Of a stretch of 64,000 nt of DNA, positions 1 through 9,225 are shown one piece after another. This DNA comes from Aminipila terrae (GTDB lineage Bacteria > Bacillota > Clostridia > Peptostreptococcales > Anaerovoracaceae), in contig NZ_CP047591.1 in assembly GCF_010120715.1 (NCBI RefSeq), forward strand, positions 1 through 64,000. Direction: 5' to 3'. The notes beneath the pieces were generated by a model. That model did no database searches and was not told the origin of the DNA. It was given only the letters and a program-made list of their open reading frames with translations. Numbering within the stretch: position 1 is the first letter of the stretch; each line of letters begins with the position of its first letter. The position numbers and the translations under genes are program-made.

Positions 1-1092
1 CTGGTTCTCATTATCCATTTCCTCTTCTTCTAAAAACTCAAATACACGTTCTCCAGCAGCAGCTGTTCGTTGCAGGTTGTTCGCTGCTTGAGCCATTTGT
101 GAAAGAGGCTGGGTAAACAGACGGATGTACATCATAAATGCCACAATCACACCAAATGAAATGGTGCCTTTCATGGCCAGTACTGCACCGACTACGCATA
201 CCGCCACATATCCGAAATTTCCGATAAATTGCATTATTGGCATCATCAATCCAGATAAAAATTGTGATTTCCAGGCACTGTCATATAGCCCTTCATTAAT
301 TTCTTCAAAGTTTTTCTTTGCATTCCTGCTGCCGTTATATGCCTTCACAATGTTGTGTCCGGAATAAATTTCCTCAATGTATCCGTTAACATTTCCAAGT
401 CCCTTTTGCTGTGCAGAGAAGTATTTCTGGGATTTTTTCATAATGACAATCATAAGAGTAAACCCAACCACGCTTGCAAAAACGGCCGTCAGTGCCAGAA
501 TCCAATTGGTATAAAACATCATGATTAAAGATCCGATAAACATGGTCACAGAGGTAACCAACGTTCCTATACTCTGATTCATAGTCTGTCCAATTGCATC
601 CACGTCGTTCGTGACACGGCTCAACACATCCCCGTAACTTGTTTTATCAAAATATCCCAGGGGCAGACGATTTATTTTCTGTGAAATATCCGTGCGCATG
701 GTTTTGGAGATTTTTTGCGTAACGGAAGCCATAATAAAGCTCTGGGTAAAATTCAGCAAGGTTGCACTAGCATAGAAAAATACCAGCAGTACTGCTGTAT
801 GAACTACAGCATCCATATTGATTACCCCTGTAATCATGTGGCCGTTAATCAATGCAGGCAGCCCTTTAGTAATTTCGTTGGTCATATCTTTTAGTTTATC
901 CGGACCAATAATCTGTAGTACTGTACCTGCAGCTGCTGTCAATAAGGCAAACACCATGATTGGAAGGTATCCTTTACAATACTTGATTAATTTTCCCCAT
1001 GTACCTTTGAAATCCTGGGACTTTTCCACAGTGGCTCCCATTCCCTGGTGGCCTCCCATTGGCCCTGGTCTTCTTTGCATATTTTCACTCAT
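1..1092 (-). CDS. ABC exporter half-transporter, second subunit (N-terminal part, cut by window edge)
   Basis: The first 364 codons are visible; the gene leaves the window before its nucleotide-binding domain. A polar N-terminus with a Met/Gly-rich stretch (PGPMGGHQGMG) precedes an exporter-type membrane domain with about six hydrophobic segments and the usual coupling-helix sequences (SRVTNDVDAI, IVKAYNG). The start ATG overlaps the stop of the upstream half-transporter as ATGA, so the two are translationally coupled and almost certainly form one heterodimeric multidrug-type exporter in the cytoplasmic membrane. The partner has a degenerate ATP site, so this subunit should carry the consensus catalytic glutamate, but that part lies outside the window. 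The substrate cannot be told from sequence. Confidence 0.93.
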   Translation of the reverse strand, partial: MSENMQRRPGPMGGHQGMGATVEKSQDFKGTWGKLIKYCKGYLPIMVFALLTAAAGTVLQIIGPDKLKDMTNEITKGLPALINGHMITGVINMDAVVHTAVLLVFFYASATLLNFTQSFIMASVTQKISKTMRTDISQKINRLPLGYFDKTSYGDVLSRVTNDVDAIGQTMNQSIGTLVTSVTMFIGSLIMMFYTNWILALTAVFASVVGFTLMIVIMKKSQKYFSAQQKGLGNVNGYIEEIYSGHNIVKAYNGSRNAKKNFEEINEGLYDSAWKSQFLSGLMMPIMQFIGNFGYVAVCVVGAVLAMKGTISFGVIVAFMMYIRLFTQPLSQMAQAANNLQRTAAAGERVFEFLEEEEMDNENQ

Positions 1093-2849
1093 GATACAAG
1101 TTCCTCCTCACTAAGTTGTGACATTGCGATTTCTTTATATACCTGACATGTTGCCAGAAGTTCTTTGTGGGTACCCTTTCCCACCATTCTTCCTTCATCC
1201 AGAACAATGATCTGATCTGCATCCATAATGGTACCGATACGCTGGGCAACAATCAGACTGGTTATTCCGGCGGTCTCCTTCTTAAGAGCACTTCGAAGTA
1301 CCCGGTCTGTTTTGTAATCCAGTGCAGAAAAGCTGTCATCGAAAATATAGATTTCTGGATCCCGACAGACTGCACGGGCAATTGCAAGTCTCTGTTTCTG
1401 TCCGCCGGATACATTAGTGCCTCCCTGGGAAATATCTGCATAGTACCCGCTATCCATTGCTTCCACAAAGTCCGTTCCCTGTGCGATAGCCACTGCTTTT
1501 CTGACTTGTTCTTCACTGACAGTCTCTTTCCCATTTTCACCATAAGCTACGTTGGAACTTACACTGCCACGGAATAATACCGCCTTTTGAGGAACATAAC
1601 CGATTTTGTTATACAAGGCTTCTGTATCATAATCTTTTACATTTACCCCATCAATCAAAACCTGGCCTTCGGTAGCATCAAAGAAACGCGGCACCAGATT
1701 GATTAAGGTACTCTTGCCACTGCCTGTAGATCCAATAAATGCTACGGTTTCTCCTTTTTTTACAGAAAAGCTCACATCCTGTAACACATATTCAGCGGCA
1801 TCAGGATATTTAAAGCTGACATTTTTAAATTCTACTTCACCTACAAGCCCCGTTTTTCCTTCTGTCAGTGTCCCACTAATAATGGTGGGCTTTGTATCCA
1901 GCACTTCATTAATACGTTTAGCCGATACGGTAGCCCTTGGCATCAGTATAAAAAGCATAACAAGCATCATGAAAGACATAATTACCTGCACTGCATAAGC
2001 AGAAAATACGACCATATTTGAAAAAATAGGTAGTTTGTCCATTGCCTGAGCATCCTGAATCAGGTATGCGCCAATCCAGTAGATTGCCAGAGAAAGCCCA
2101 CTCATAATCATACTCATCATTGGCATCATAACCGCCATACCACGACTTGTGAAAAGCTGTGTCTTGGTCAGTTCTTCATTAGCCTTCTCAAATTTTTCTT
2201 CCTGATAAGCTTCTGCATTATAGGCACGTACTACACGCAGACCTGTCAGATTCTCTCTGGTTACCTGGTTCAGATTGTCGGTAAGAGTCTGCATCTTTCT
2301 GAATTTTGGCAGAACAAAAATCATGATAAAAGCTATTATAACAATCATAATAAGTACTGCTACTCCTGTAGCCAGCGACCATTCCATGCCTTTTCCTGCA
2401 ATTTTTGTAAGCGCCCAGACGGACAGAATAGGTGCTTTTACAATCATTTGCAATCCCATGGTAACTAGCATTTGAATCTGAGTGATATCATTGGTGGAAC
2501 GTGTAATCAGGCTGGATGTAGAAAACCGGTTGATTTCTTCCATGGAGAAAGAATCCACCTTATAAAACAGCATGCTACGCAGCCGTTGAGAAAATGAAGC
2601 GGCAATGCGAGCAGCGAAAAATCCGACTATAACTGCTGAAATCACACTTCCCAGGGCACAAAGCAGCATGTAGAACCCTTGTTCCCATATATCGCTCATG
2701 GCACTGCCGGGAGTCTGCACCAGCCGGGTTATATCAGACATATAGTCAGGCAGCTTTAAATCCAGCCAGACCTGTATAACAATAAATACAAGACTGATAG
2801 CAGCCTGGACCCATTCTTTAAATTTAAGATACTTGAAAATTTTAAGCAT
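1089..2849 (-). CDS. ABC exporter half-transporter, first subunit (degenerate ATP site)
   Basis: A 586-residue fused membrane domain and ATPase of the exporter class. Six membrane segments occupy roughly residues 15-320. The ATPase domain shows Walker A (GSTGSGKST, near 376), signature (VSGGQKQR, near 480) and Walker B (IYIFDDSFSALD, near 503). The residue after the Walker B aspartate is Asp, not Glu, and the H-loop reads VAQR with Gln instead of His. This is the pattern of the degenerate-site subunit in heterodimeric exporters such as BmrC or TM287. It follows marR by about 110 nt and overlaps the next subunit gene by 4 nt. An operator-like palindrome lies in its own upstream region, so MarR control is likely. 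Drug or peptide efflux is inferred from the family. Confidence 0.95.
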   Translation of the reverse strand: MLKIFKYLKFKEWVQAAISLVFIVIQVWLDLKLPDYMSDITRLVQTPGSAMSDIWEQGFYMLLCALGSVISAVIVGFFAARIAASFSQRLRSMLFYKVDSFSMEEINRFSTSSLITRSTNDITQIQMLVTMGLQMIVKAPILSVWALTKIAGKGMEWSLATGVAVLIMIVIIAFIMIFVLPKFRKMQTLTDNLNQVTRENLTGLRVVRAYNAEAYQEEKFEKANEELTKTQLFTSRGMAVMMPMMSMIMSGLSLAIYWIGAYLIQDAQAMDKLPIFSNMVVFSAYAVQVIMSFMMLVMLFILMPRATVSAKRINEVLDTKPTIISGTLTEGKTGLVGEVEFKNVSFKYPDAAEYVLQDVSFSVKKGETVAFIGSTGSGKSTLINLVPRFFDATEGQVLIDGVNVKDYDTEALYNKIGYVPQKAVLFRGSVSSNVAYGENGKETVSEEQVRKAVAIAQGTDFVEAMDSGYYADISQGGTNVSGGQKQRLAIARAVCRDPEIYIFDDSFSALDYKTDRVLRSALKKETAGITSLIVAQRIGTIMDADQIIVLDEGRMVGKGTHKELLATCQVYKEIAMSQLSEEELVS

Positions 2850-2892
2850 ATAAACCTCCTATTGAAATTAGCATTATTTAACATTATTTGTT

Positions 2893-2907
2893 ACTAACAG
2901 TATTAGT
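2893..2907. promoter_or_regulatory. Second MarR operator-like palindrome, upstream of the ABC exporter
   Basis: ACTAACAGTATTAGT is an imperfect palindrome about 45 nt upstream of the exporter start. Its core CTAACAGTATTAG differs by one base from CTAACAGTGTTAG in the marR promoter (3438-3450). The shared core suggests that the same regulator binds both sites; binding itself is inferred. Confidence 0.5.
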
Positions 2908-2958
2908 ATTTGTGCATTTTTTTGCGGCCACTCTTATGACCGCTATTTTAAAATCATT

Positions 2959-3393
2959 TTATTTATTTCTCATAATTTCAGGTGCCATATGAGAAAGCTT
3001 TTCCATGATACGCACAAGTTCTTTTGCATCTTTCTCACCAAGGGATTCCAGCATACGAATAGTAGTACTTAGTGCTGTTTGTCTGTGCCTTTCGGCAAGC
3101 TCTTTTCCAGCTGGAGTCAGATCAACTAAAATCCTTCTGCGATCATCTACATCAATCTGCCGGGTAATAAGACCTTTTTTGTCCAGGCTGTTCAGTGTGG
3201 CAGCGATACGGGCCGAACTAATATTCATCTCTGTACTGATTTCACTTGGCAAAACACATCTCCCTTTTCGGGCAATATATATAACTACAAAGGTTTCTCC
3301 ACGCATAATTCCATCAATTCTTTTTTGATGGTGGCCTTTTTGAAACTGATGTGTGTATTGAAGAAACTCTTCGGCAAGCTCAGCATAATCCAT
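2959..3393 (-). CDS. MarR-family transcriptional regulator
   Basis: A 144-residue winged-helix repressor of the MarR family. The helix-turn-helix is seen around INGxxxxGETF...LPSEISTEMNISSARIAA, followed by the wing DVDDRRRILVDLTPAGKE, with C-terminal dimerisation helices. The frame is open six codons further upstream from a GTG, but the internal ATG at 3393 has AAAGGAAGTG at good spacing and is chosen. It is the first gene of a MarR-ABC-ABC unit, a common arrangement in which the repressor responds to a ligand exported by the pump. A perfect 16-bp inverted repeat covers its promoter, indicating autoregulation. Confidence 0.93.
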   Translation of the reverse strand: MDYAELAEEFLQYTHQFQKGHHQKRIDGIMRGETFVVIYIARKGRCVLPSEISTEMNISSARIAATLNSLDKKGLITRQIDVDDRRRILVDLTPAGKELAERHRQTALSTTIRMLESLGEKDAKELVRIMEKLSHMAPEIMRNK

Positions 3394-3412
3394 AATTTCA
3401 CTTCCTTTCACT

Positions 3413-3463
3413 AAAATAACCTAACACTATCATTATGCTAACAGTGTTAGGTTATTTTGTCAA
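3413..3463 (-). promoter_or_regulatory. marR promoter and operator (16-bp perfect inverted repeat)
   Basis: AAAATAACCTAACACT (3413-3428) and its exact reverse complement (3443-3458) are separated by 14 nt. A second, nested palindrome CTAACA-G-TGTTAG lies at 3438-3450. On the minus strand TTGACA (3463-3458) abuts the repeat, and a -10-like TAGCAT lies 17 nt downstream, so the repeat fills the promoter and ends just before the ribosome binding site. Repressor occlusion of the promoter is the natural reading. The same hairpin could also help terminate ligD transcription. Confidence 0.7.
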
Positions 3464-3481
3464 GAAATAAATTATATTTTT

Positions 3482-5930
3482 TTATTTAAGCATCTGGTCA
3501 TTTTGAAAAAAACCCTTCCAAGGATCATTTTCATTTATTCTTATCAGTGCATCTTGCATATGAATACCATCTGGTGCAACTGTGTCCAGCTCATCCCAGA
3601 AAATGGGCATGGACACTCGGGCCCCTTTTCTTGCTCTTATAGAATAGGGAGCTATACTTGTGGCACCTCTGCCATTCCGAATCCAGTCAATGAAAATTTT
3701 ACCAGAGCGCTTTGCTTTTCTCACATTACTGGTGTAACGGTCAGGCCATTTTTGCTCCATAACTTCAGCAACACCCTTTGCAAAATCATGAAAGACATCC
3801 CAGGTTACCTCCGGTTTTAACGGGACAACCACATGGTACCCTTTTCCACCGCTGGTTTTTAAATATGAATTAAGGGAAAGTTCGTCAAGTATACTTTTGA
3901 TATCACGTACCCCTGCCGTATCCTGCTCAGTTCCATTCCTTCATCTGGATCCAAATCAAATACCATCACGTCCGGCTTTTCAAGTTCCTGGATTCGACTT
4001 CCCCAAGTATGAAATTCCAATGTACCCATTTGTACTTCACTTATAAGCCCGGGAACCCCTCAATATAAAAATAATCTTCTGTTTCACCGTCGCTGTTAGT
4101 AATAGGAATGGTTATGACCCCTTTACTCTCTGAACCTGGATGCTTCTTATAAAAGCATGTCTGTGATACTCCCTTTGGACAGCGAACAATACTAAGAACC
4201 CGGTGATTTACATAAGGGAGCATACGATTTGAAACTTTTGCATAATACTGAACCACTTCTTCCTTTGTGATTACCGGGTCATCAAATATTACCTTGTCTG
4301 GGTTGGAAATTTTTATTCCTTCAATAATAATACCATTCGTGTTTACTTCCATAGGTTTTTCCACCTTTGTTTCAAATAATTCAACTTGTTTTTCTTCCTC
4401 AGTTTTTTCTCTTTTTATATCTTTTGGATTTTTATCTGTTCGAAGACCTTTAAAACTTGCCTGCCTTAGCAGATTCTCTTTAGTCCACTCGGCAAACTTT
4501 ATTTCTGCTACCAATGAAGGTTCAAGCCATGTAATTTTTTCAGTTGTTCTTGGTTCAGGTGCAAGTTTAAAAGCTGAGTCCGTTCGCTTTAAGTTTTCAA
4601 ACTTTTTCTCTAATATTTTCATATCATTCCCGCTCATACCTGTGCCTGCACGTCCGGTGTAAACCAATTCTTCACCTTCATAAACACCAAGTAGAAGGGA
4701 GCTTATCCCCATTGTTTTCTTATCAGAAAGAGTATATCCTCCGATGACAAACTCCTGTCTTTTATCACATTTCAGTTTAATCCAGTCACCATTTCTTGTT
4801 CCGCTATAAACAGAATCTGCCTTTTTTCCCACAATTCCTTCCATACCTGTCTCACAGGCAGCGGCAAAGCTTTCCTCACCATTTCCTCTGATATAACGGC
4901 TGTAATAGAGCCTTCGGGGAGCATTCTTCATCAAATTTTCAAGGATTTCCTTTCTGTCTGTTAAGGGATATTCTCGAATGTCCTTTCCATCCAAGGCAAG
5001 AATATCAAACACGATATAAATTAGATTTTTGTCTCCTGGACTTTTAGTATAATTCTGTAAAGCCTGAAAATCCGTCTTGCCAGATGAGTCGGTGATTACC
5101 ATTTCTCCGTCCAGAATCATAGCCCTTCCAGCAGAAAAATCAATAAGTGAATCTGCAACCTCATGAAAATGTCTCACATAATCATTACCATTTCTAGTCA
5201 TAAGTCGGGCATTATTGCCTTCCACAAATGCCATGATTCGATAACCGTCATATTTCAGTTCATAGAGCCATTCTCCACTATCAGGAATTTTATTTACCAG
5301 TTTTGCAAGCTGTACATCCGCTTTACTGAAAGGATTTCTTACGATTTTTTCTTCTTCCCCTTTTTCAATTTCACCCATAGTACGCCCAGTCCGGACACTG
5401 GTTGTAAATTGGGATATGCCATCATCTATTTTAGCGTACTCATCTTTTTCTTTTAGAAGAAGCCAGTTGTCTGATTTTTGGTCAGATTTTGATTTCCACC
5501 GAACCAGAGCCCATTTTCCTTTTAACCGTTTTCCATTCAGCGCAAACTTGAGTTCACCCTTTCTGAGCCCTTCTTCTACATTTCCATAGGGCTCCCAGAA
5601 ACCTTCATCCCAAAGCATGACCACACCGCCACCGTATTCACCCTGGGGAATAGTTCCTTCAAAGTTTCTGTATTCCAATGGGTGATCCTCCACCTTTACA
5701 GCTAGCCTCTTATCATGAGTATTATAAGCGGGGCCTTTGGGCACTGCCCAGCTCATAAGCACTCCCATCCATTCCAAACGTAAATCATAATGGTCGTTCC
5801 GGGCCATATGGTGCTGCACCACAAATTTTAGATGTTCTTCAGAGTCTTCGGTTTTTCCTTCTGGCTCAAAAGTCTTGTCAAAATTTCTTTTTTGGTTGTA
5901 CTCACTTAGTTTTTCAGTCATAAAATTCAC
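3482..5930 (-). pseudogene. ligD: LigD multifunctional DNA ligase (phosphoesterase-ligase-polymerase), frame broken by two -1 shifts
   Basis: LigD seals double-strand breaks with Ku in bacterial non-homologous end joining. Order: 3'-phosphoesterase (VVQHHMARNDHYDLRLEW, near residue 35-55), ATP-dependent ligase (nucleotidyl Lys in ELKYDGYR, near 227; EGIVGKK), then an AEP-type polymerase domain. This is the Pseudomonas-type order. The first frame stops at 4041, just inside the polymerase domain. The domain continues in another frame (QMGTLEFHTWGS, DLDPDEG) and again in a third (KTSGGKGYHVVVPL, then FIDWIRN to the stop at 3482). Each break is cured by adding one G to a G-run (about 4047 and 3911), giving 816 residues, close to the family size. 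GTG at 5930 has AAGGA six bases upstream and overlaps the ku stop; an ATG at 5921 is the alternative. Sequencing error or real truncation cannot be separated here. Confidence 0.9.
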
Positions 5931-6700
5931 GCCAATTCCTTATCCTTCTTAGCCTTCTCCACACTAGCCTTAAGAGCATCCATCAGATCGATGACTTTAC
6001 CTGCACTATCAGGTTCCGCGGCAACAATCTCCTTCCCTGAAATCTTTGTCTCAATGAGAACACGAAGTCTCTCCTGATATTCATCTTTATATTGGGAAGG
6101 ATCAAAAGGCGTATCCATAGAATCTATGAGCATTTTTGCCATATTCAGCTCCTGCTCAGATACTTCTGGCTTAATATACTGTTTTTGAAGTTCTTTAATG
6201 TCATCGGCGTAGAACATAGTAGAAATAAGAATACCATCCTCCCTGGGGATTATCGCCATAAGAGTGTCCTTGGTACCCATAACCGTTTTGCCTATAGCCA
6301 CCTTCTGCTGAGCCATCAATGCACTGCGAAGCAGCTCGAAGGCTTTTTCCCCTCCTGTCTCTGGTACTGCCTGATATGTTTTTTCATAATAAACGGGGGA
6401 AATCTGGTTTAGCTGTGCAAAATGCAGAATTTGAATAGATTTTTCTTTTTCTGTTTTAATCTTTTCAATCTCATCCTCTGTGACCACCACATACTTATCT
6501 TTATCATATTCGAACCCTTTAACAATGTCTCCTGCCGTAATCTCTTTTCCACAGTGAGCACAAGTCTTTTTATAACGAATCCTGCTATTATCTTCCTTAT
6601 GAAGCTGATTGAAATGAATATCATGGTCCTGAGTGGTTGTGTGCATTGCAATAGGTATGGCAACCATGCCAAAAGTTATTACCGATTTACGTGATATCAT
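5927..6700 (-). CDS. ku: Ku protein, DNA end-binding component of non-homologous end joining
   Basis: A 257-residue bacterial Ku. The N-terminal SRKSVITFGMVAIPI and the Ku beta-barrel are clear, with the conserved IRYKKTCAHCGKE segment and the KGFEY(D)KDKYVVV strand. The acidic/basic C-terminal tail (ASVEKAKKDKELA) is the region that recruits LigD in other species. Ku homodimers thread onto broken DNA ends. The frame is open 17 codons further upstream, but ATG 6700 has GGAGGTG at ideal spacing. The stop overlaps the likely ligD GTG start, so the two form a coupled repair operon. Confidence 0.96.
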   Translation of the reverse strand: MISRKSVITFGMVAIPIAMHTTTQDHDIHFNQLHKEDNSRIRYKKTCAHCGKEITAGDIVKGFEYDKDKYVVVTEDEIEKIKTEKEKSIQILHFAQLNQISPVYYEKTYQAVPETGGEKAFELLRSALMAQQKVAIGKTVMGTKDTLMAIIPREDGILISTMFYADDIKELQKQYIKPEVSEQELNMAKMLIDSMDTPFDPSQYKDEYQERLRVLIETKISGKEIVAAEPDSAGKVIDLMDALKASVEKAKKDKELA

Positions 6701-6776
6701 AGTGAAACACCTCCATGGTGTATTGTTTCCAACTAAATTGTAAGTATTCACCTTGACATAACTCTATAAATTACTT

Positions 6777-7304
6777 TCAACATTTCCAGTTGATTTTGAC
6801 TGGGTTTGGTTCATTTTCCACTGCTATGGCATTCAAAGCATCCAGCATACGTCCGCATTCATCCCCAGCACATTCTTCTAGCTTGTCCCAGGGAGCATCG
6901 GTTCCCAGAGTATCATATGCAATGGCTAATGCTCCATACAGTGGGAGTCCCATACAATGACCTGCAGCGTGAATAGTTGACGCAGATTGCCCGATTGCCC
7001 TGGCAGCAGCTTGTGCCCCAGGATTTTCTTCCGCCTCCCGGGCGGCCCCATGACACTGGAGAATTGCAGCTTTTGCCAGAGGAAATTTTATTTCTCCCGC
7101 TAACCACTTACGAGCTGCGCTTATTGCATTTTGTGGACGCATGTCATCCGGATAGTACTTGCGGAACATAGGCACTAAAATTTGCTCTGCATAATCTAGT
7201 ACCCAGGTTGCAAGAGTCACCTTACTTTGTGTTTCAGTTATTTTTACAATGGACTGAATATATGGTGCGTTCCAGTCACTTAGCATTTTTCGTGTTTTCG
7301 ACAT
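6777..7304 (-). CDS. Imm-5-like putative immunity-family protein
   Basis: A 175-residue soluble protein, rich in Ala and Trp, resembling the Imm-5-like family of small helical proteins (conserved features seen: NAISAARKWLAGE, KAAILQCHGAARE, AARAIGQSASTIHAAGHCMG). Family members were named after immunity proteins of polymorphic toxin loci, but no toxin gene is adjacent here, so an immunity role is not supported by context. The start ATG has GAGAGGA upstream. It lies 77 nt before ku on the same strand and could share its transcript. Confidence 0.6.
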   Translation of the reverse strand: MSKTRKMLSDWNAPYIQSIVKITETQSKVTLATWVLDYAEQILVPMFRKYYPDDMRPQNAISAARKWLAGEIKFPLAKAAILQCHGAAREAEENPGAQAAARAIGQSASTIHAAGHCMGLPLYGALAIAYDTLGTDAPWDKLEECAGDECGRMLDALNAIAVENEPNPVKINWKC

Positions 7305-7383
7305 ACTTATCCTCTCTATTTAATTTATAATGTACATAATCTTTGTATATTATTATCAGTCCCCTTGATTCATTCTAATTTAA

Positions 7384-7413
7384 AGGGGCAAAACCACTGT
7401 GGTTTTTGCCCCT
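7384..7413 (-). terminator. Rho-independent terminator after the tRNA-binding protein gene
   Basis: A hairpin pairs GGGGCAAAACCAC with GTGGTTTTTGCCCC (one bulge), followed on the minus strand by a short T-rich stretch. It lies about 50 nt past the stop of the gene ending at 7460. Confidence 0.65.
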
Positions 7414-7459
7414 GAATGACTTTATTCTTAAAATAACAAATTTAGCCTGCCGCACAAAA

Positions 7460-7810
7460 TCAGCCTACTCTCGTACCGTTGGGTACAAACTTTTCAGGCT
7501 GTGCTAAAACTGGAGTAATTCCGTCTGCGTATCCTATGTCAAACAACATACCTTCAGATACCTGCCCAAACATCTTCCTTGGTTCTAAGTTCACAACAAA
7601 TAAAGCTTGCTTTCCCTCTACTTCTTTAACATTTGCTCGTTCCTTCTTCATGCCTACTAATATTCTTCTTGTGAAATCCCCAAAATCTACTAGCAGACTG
7701 ACCATTTTATCAGACTTGGCTATGTCTTCAACTGAAACAATTGTTCCAACGCGTATATCAATTTTTTCAAGTAAATCTATATCAATAGTTGGTTTGATGT
7801 TAGCTGCCAT
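7460..7810 (-). CDS. csaA: tRNA-binding domain protein, CsaA-like
   Basis: A 116-residue single-domain protein of the EMAP/Arc1p tRNA-binding OB-fold family. The diagnostic segments are DLLEKIDIRVGTIVSVEDI at the N-terminus, RILVGMKK in the middle, and FVVNLEPRKMFGQVSEGM before a C-terminal PNGTRVG. This is the same fold as the C-terminal dimerisation domain of methionyl-tRNA synthetase. The length fits the stand-alone CsaA family, described as a chaperone-like or tRNA-binding protein. AAGGAGG precedes the ATG. The gene has its own terminator and no evident operon partner. Confidence 0.85.
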   Translation of the reverse strand: MAANIKPTIDIDLLEKIDIRVGTIVSVEDIAKSDKMVSLLVDFGDFTRRILVGMKKERANVKEVEGKQALFVVNLEPRKMFGQVSEGMLFDIGYADGITPVLAQPEKFVPNGTRVG

Positions 7811-7983
7811 AAAGTTCCTCCTTATGTGAATATAATTTTATAAGCAAGCCATAAATTATATAATAAAACAACAGTATCATAACCTTATATTATTGTCAAA
7901 TCAATAGCTTTGCAGTAAAGGCTACCTGTTTACATCTTTAAAGTATAGGGAGTTCATAAGATAAGGGTCTTCATATTTTAGAG

Positions 7984-9186
7984 TTAATTTCCATAAATAT
8001 TTTTTACAGAATTAAGCTGTTTTTTATCGGAACCATATTCCTGAATGAGTTTCTGATAATAATCCTTTTCTTTTTCACTAGCCTGTTTTTTAAAATATCC
8101 CCAGACATGATTCACCGCATTTAAAGCATCCCCTTTTGATTCCTCGAGAAATCTTGCATGGTCAAGTGTTTTATAAAATTCCATCACCGGATATTTTTCT
8201 TTCTCTTTTAATAGCTGCCTTATATACTTATAGTCATTCTGTGATTTTTCCAAAACCAGATACTTATATCGGCTCCATTCTTTTTCCAACATTAGGATAT
8301 TTGGTCTTTCCTCCATTAAGTTTATACATTTTACTGCAGACAAATTTTTATCCTTTACTTCCAGCATAATATCTGGTTGCAATGAACCCAGTTCATTTAT
8401 AAATGTCATAAAACTTTCTGCTGTAATGGTTTCAGAGTGGGATCCTGGCTGTTTTACAGGATTTTGTTCTGAATAATGAATTTTTTGTACTCCATCTTCC
8501 GATTTCCAAGTATAACCACACTGCTTAATCCATGAGTTTGCTGAGTTTTTTTCTTTATCCGGATTAACCTGATGGTGGAGTACATCGAACACCACTGGTG
8601 CTCCAGTTTTTAATGAAGTTTCCATTACCTCTTCAATATTATAAATTTTATCATCATTTTCAATTACTAAATGTTTTTTCACTGCTTCTTCAAGCTTCTG
8701 ATAATTTGTTACGAAACATTCCATGGCCTTTTTCTTGTCTCCATATGCTCCTCCTATATGAAGAATGATTTTATTCTTTTGGTCTGGATCAATTGATTCT
8801 AACAATTTAGCGTGGTATTCTAAATCTGCAACCGCTCTTTCTACTACAGTATCATCTGTTGAATTTAATACGGTATATTGCCCTGGATGCATGGAAATCC
8901 GAATATCATTCTCTCTTACTAACTGTCCTATCCTTCCAAATCTTTCCTGAAATATTTCCCACCATTTTAATTGATTTACTGGTGAGCTTCCAAAGGGAAT
9001 TAAGTCCGATGTAATCCTGAAAAGATGAATTTTATTTTTCCGATTGTAATCTATTATGTTTTCCAGAGCATTCAGATTATGATTGATTACAGAAAGCAAA
9101 TTTTCTTCTGTGGCATTTTTCCTGGTACAACTTTTAAAGTTTGTTTCATATATGCCTACTGCCTGGCATGCATATCCTATTCTCAT
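7984..9186 (-). CDS. uvsE: UV DNA damage endonuclease UvsE
   Basis: A 400-residue UvdE/UvsE-family nuclease, which cuts DNA 5' to cyclobutane dimers, 6-4 photoproducts and other helix distortions. TIM-barrel family motifs are present: MRIGYAC at the N-terminus, LFRITSDLIPFGSSP, ISMHPGQYTVLNS, ILHIGGAYGDK, VIENDD and VFDVLHHQ. These supply the His, Glu and Asp residues of the metal site. It is about 100 residues longer than the minimal family, with a lysine-rich C-terminal extension. It lies 39 nt downstream of a LUD-domain gene on the same strand, and a LexA-type box sits upstream of that pair, so it is probably SOS-induced. Confidence 0.95.
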   Translation of the reverse strand: MRIGYACQAVGIYETNFKSCTRKNATEENLLSVINHNLNALENIIDYNRKNKIHLFRITSDLIPFGSSPVNQLKWWEIFQERFGRIGQLVRENDIRISMHPGQYTVLNSTDDTVVERAVADLEYHAKLLESIDPDQKNKIILHIGGAYGDKKKAMECFVTNYQKLEEAVKKHLVIENDDKIYNIEEVMETSLKTGAPVVFDVLHHQVNPDKEKNSANSWIKQCGYTWKSEDGVQKIHYSEQNPVKQPGSHSETITAESFMTFINELGSLQPDIMLEVKDKNLSAVKCINLMEERPNILMLEKEWSRYKYLVLEKSQNDYKYIRQLLKEKEKYPVMEFYKTLDHARFLEESKGDALNAVNHVWGYFKKQASEKEKDYYQKLIQEYGSDKKQLNSVKNIYGN

Positions 9187-9225
9187 ATAATATTCCTTCC
9201 AAGGTTGTATATAAAAATTTTACCT

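Noticed and set aside
1167..1577. Plus-strand ORF of 136 codons opposite the ABC ATPase domain, and similar long antisense ORFs opposite other genes.
   Set aside because: They have no ribosome sites or family features and mirror clearly conserved genes on the other strand.
6700..6745. Possible sporulation sigma-G promoter (TGAATA ... CAATACA) before ku.
   Set aside because: The spacing is 19 nt and the -10 element matches poorly; it would also leave almost no leader before the ribosome site.
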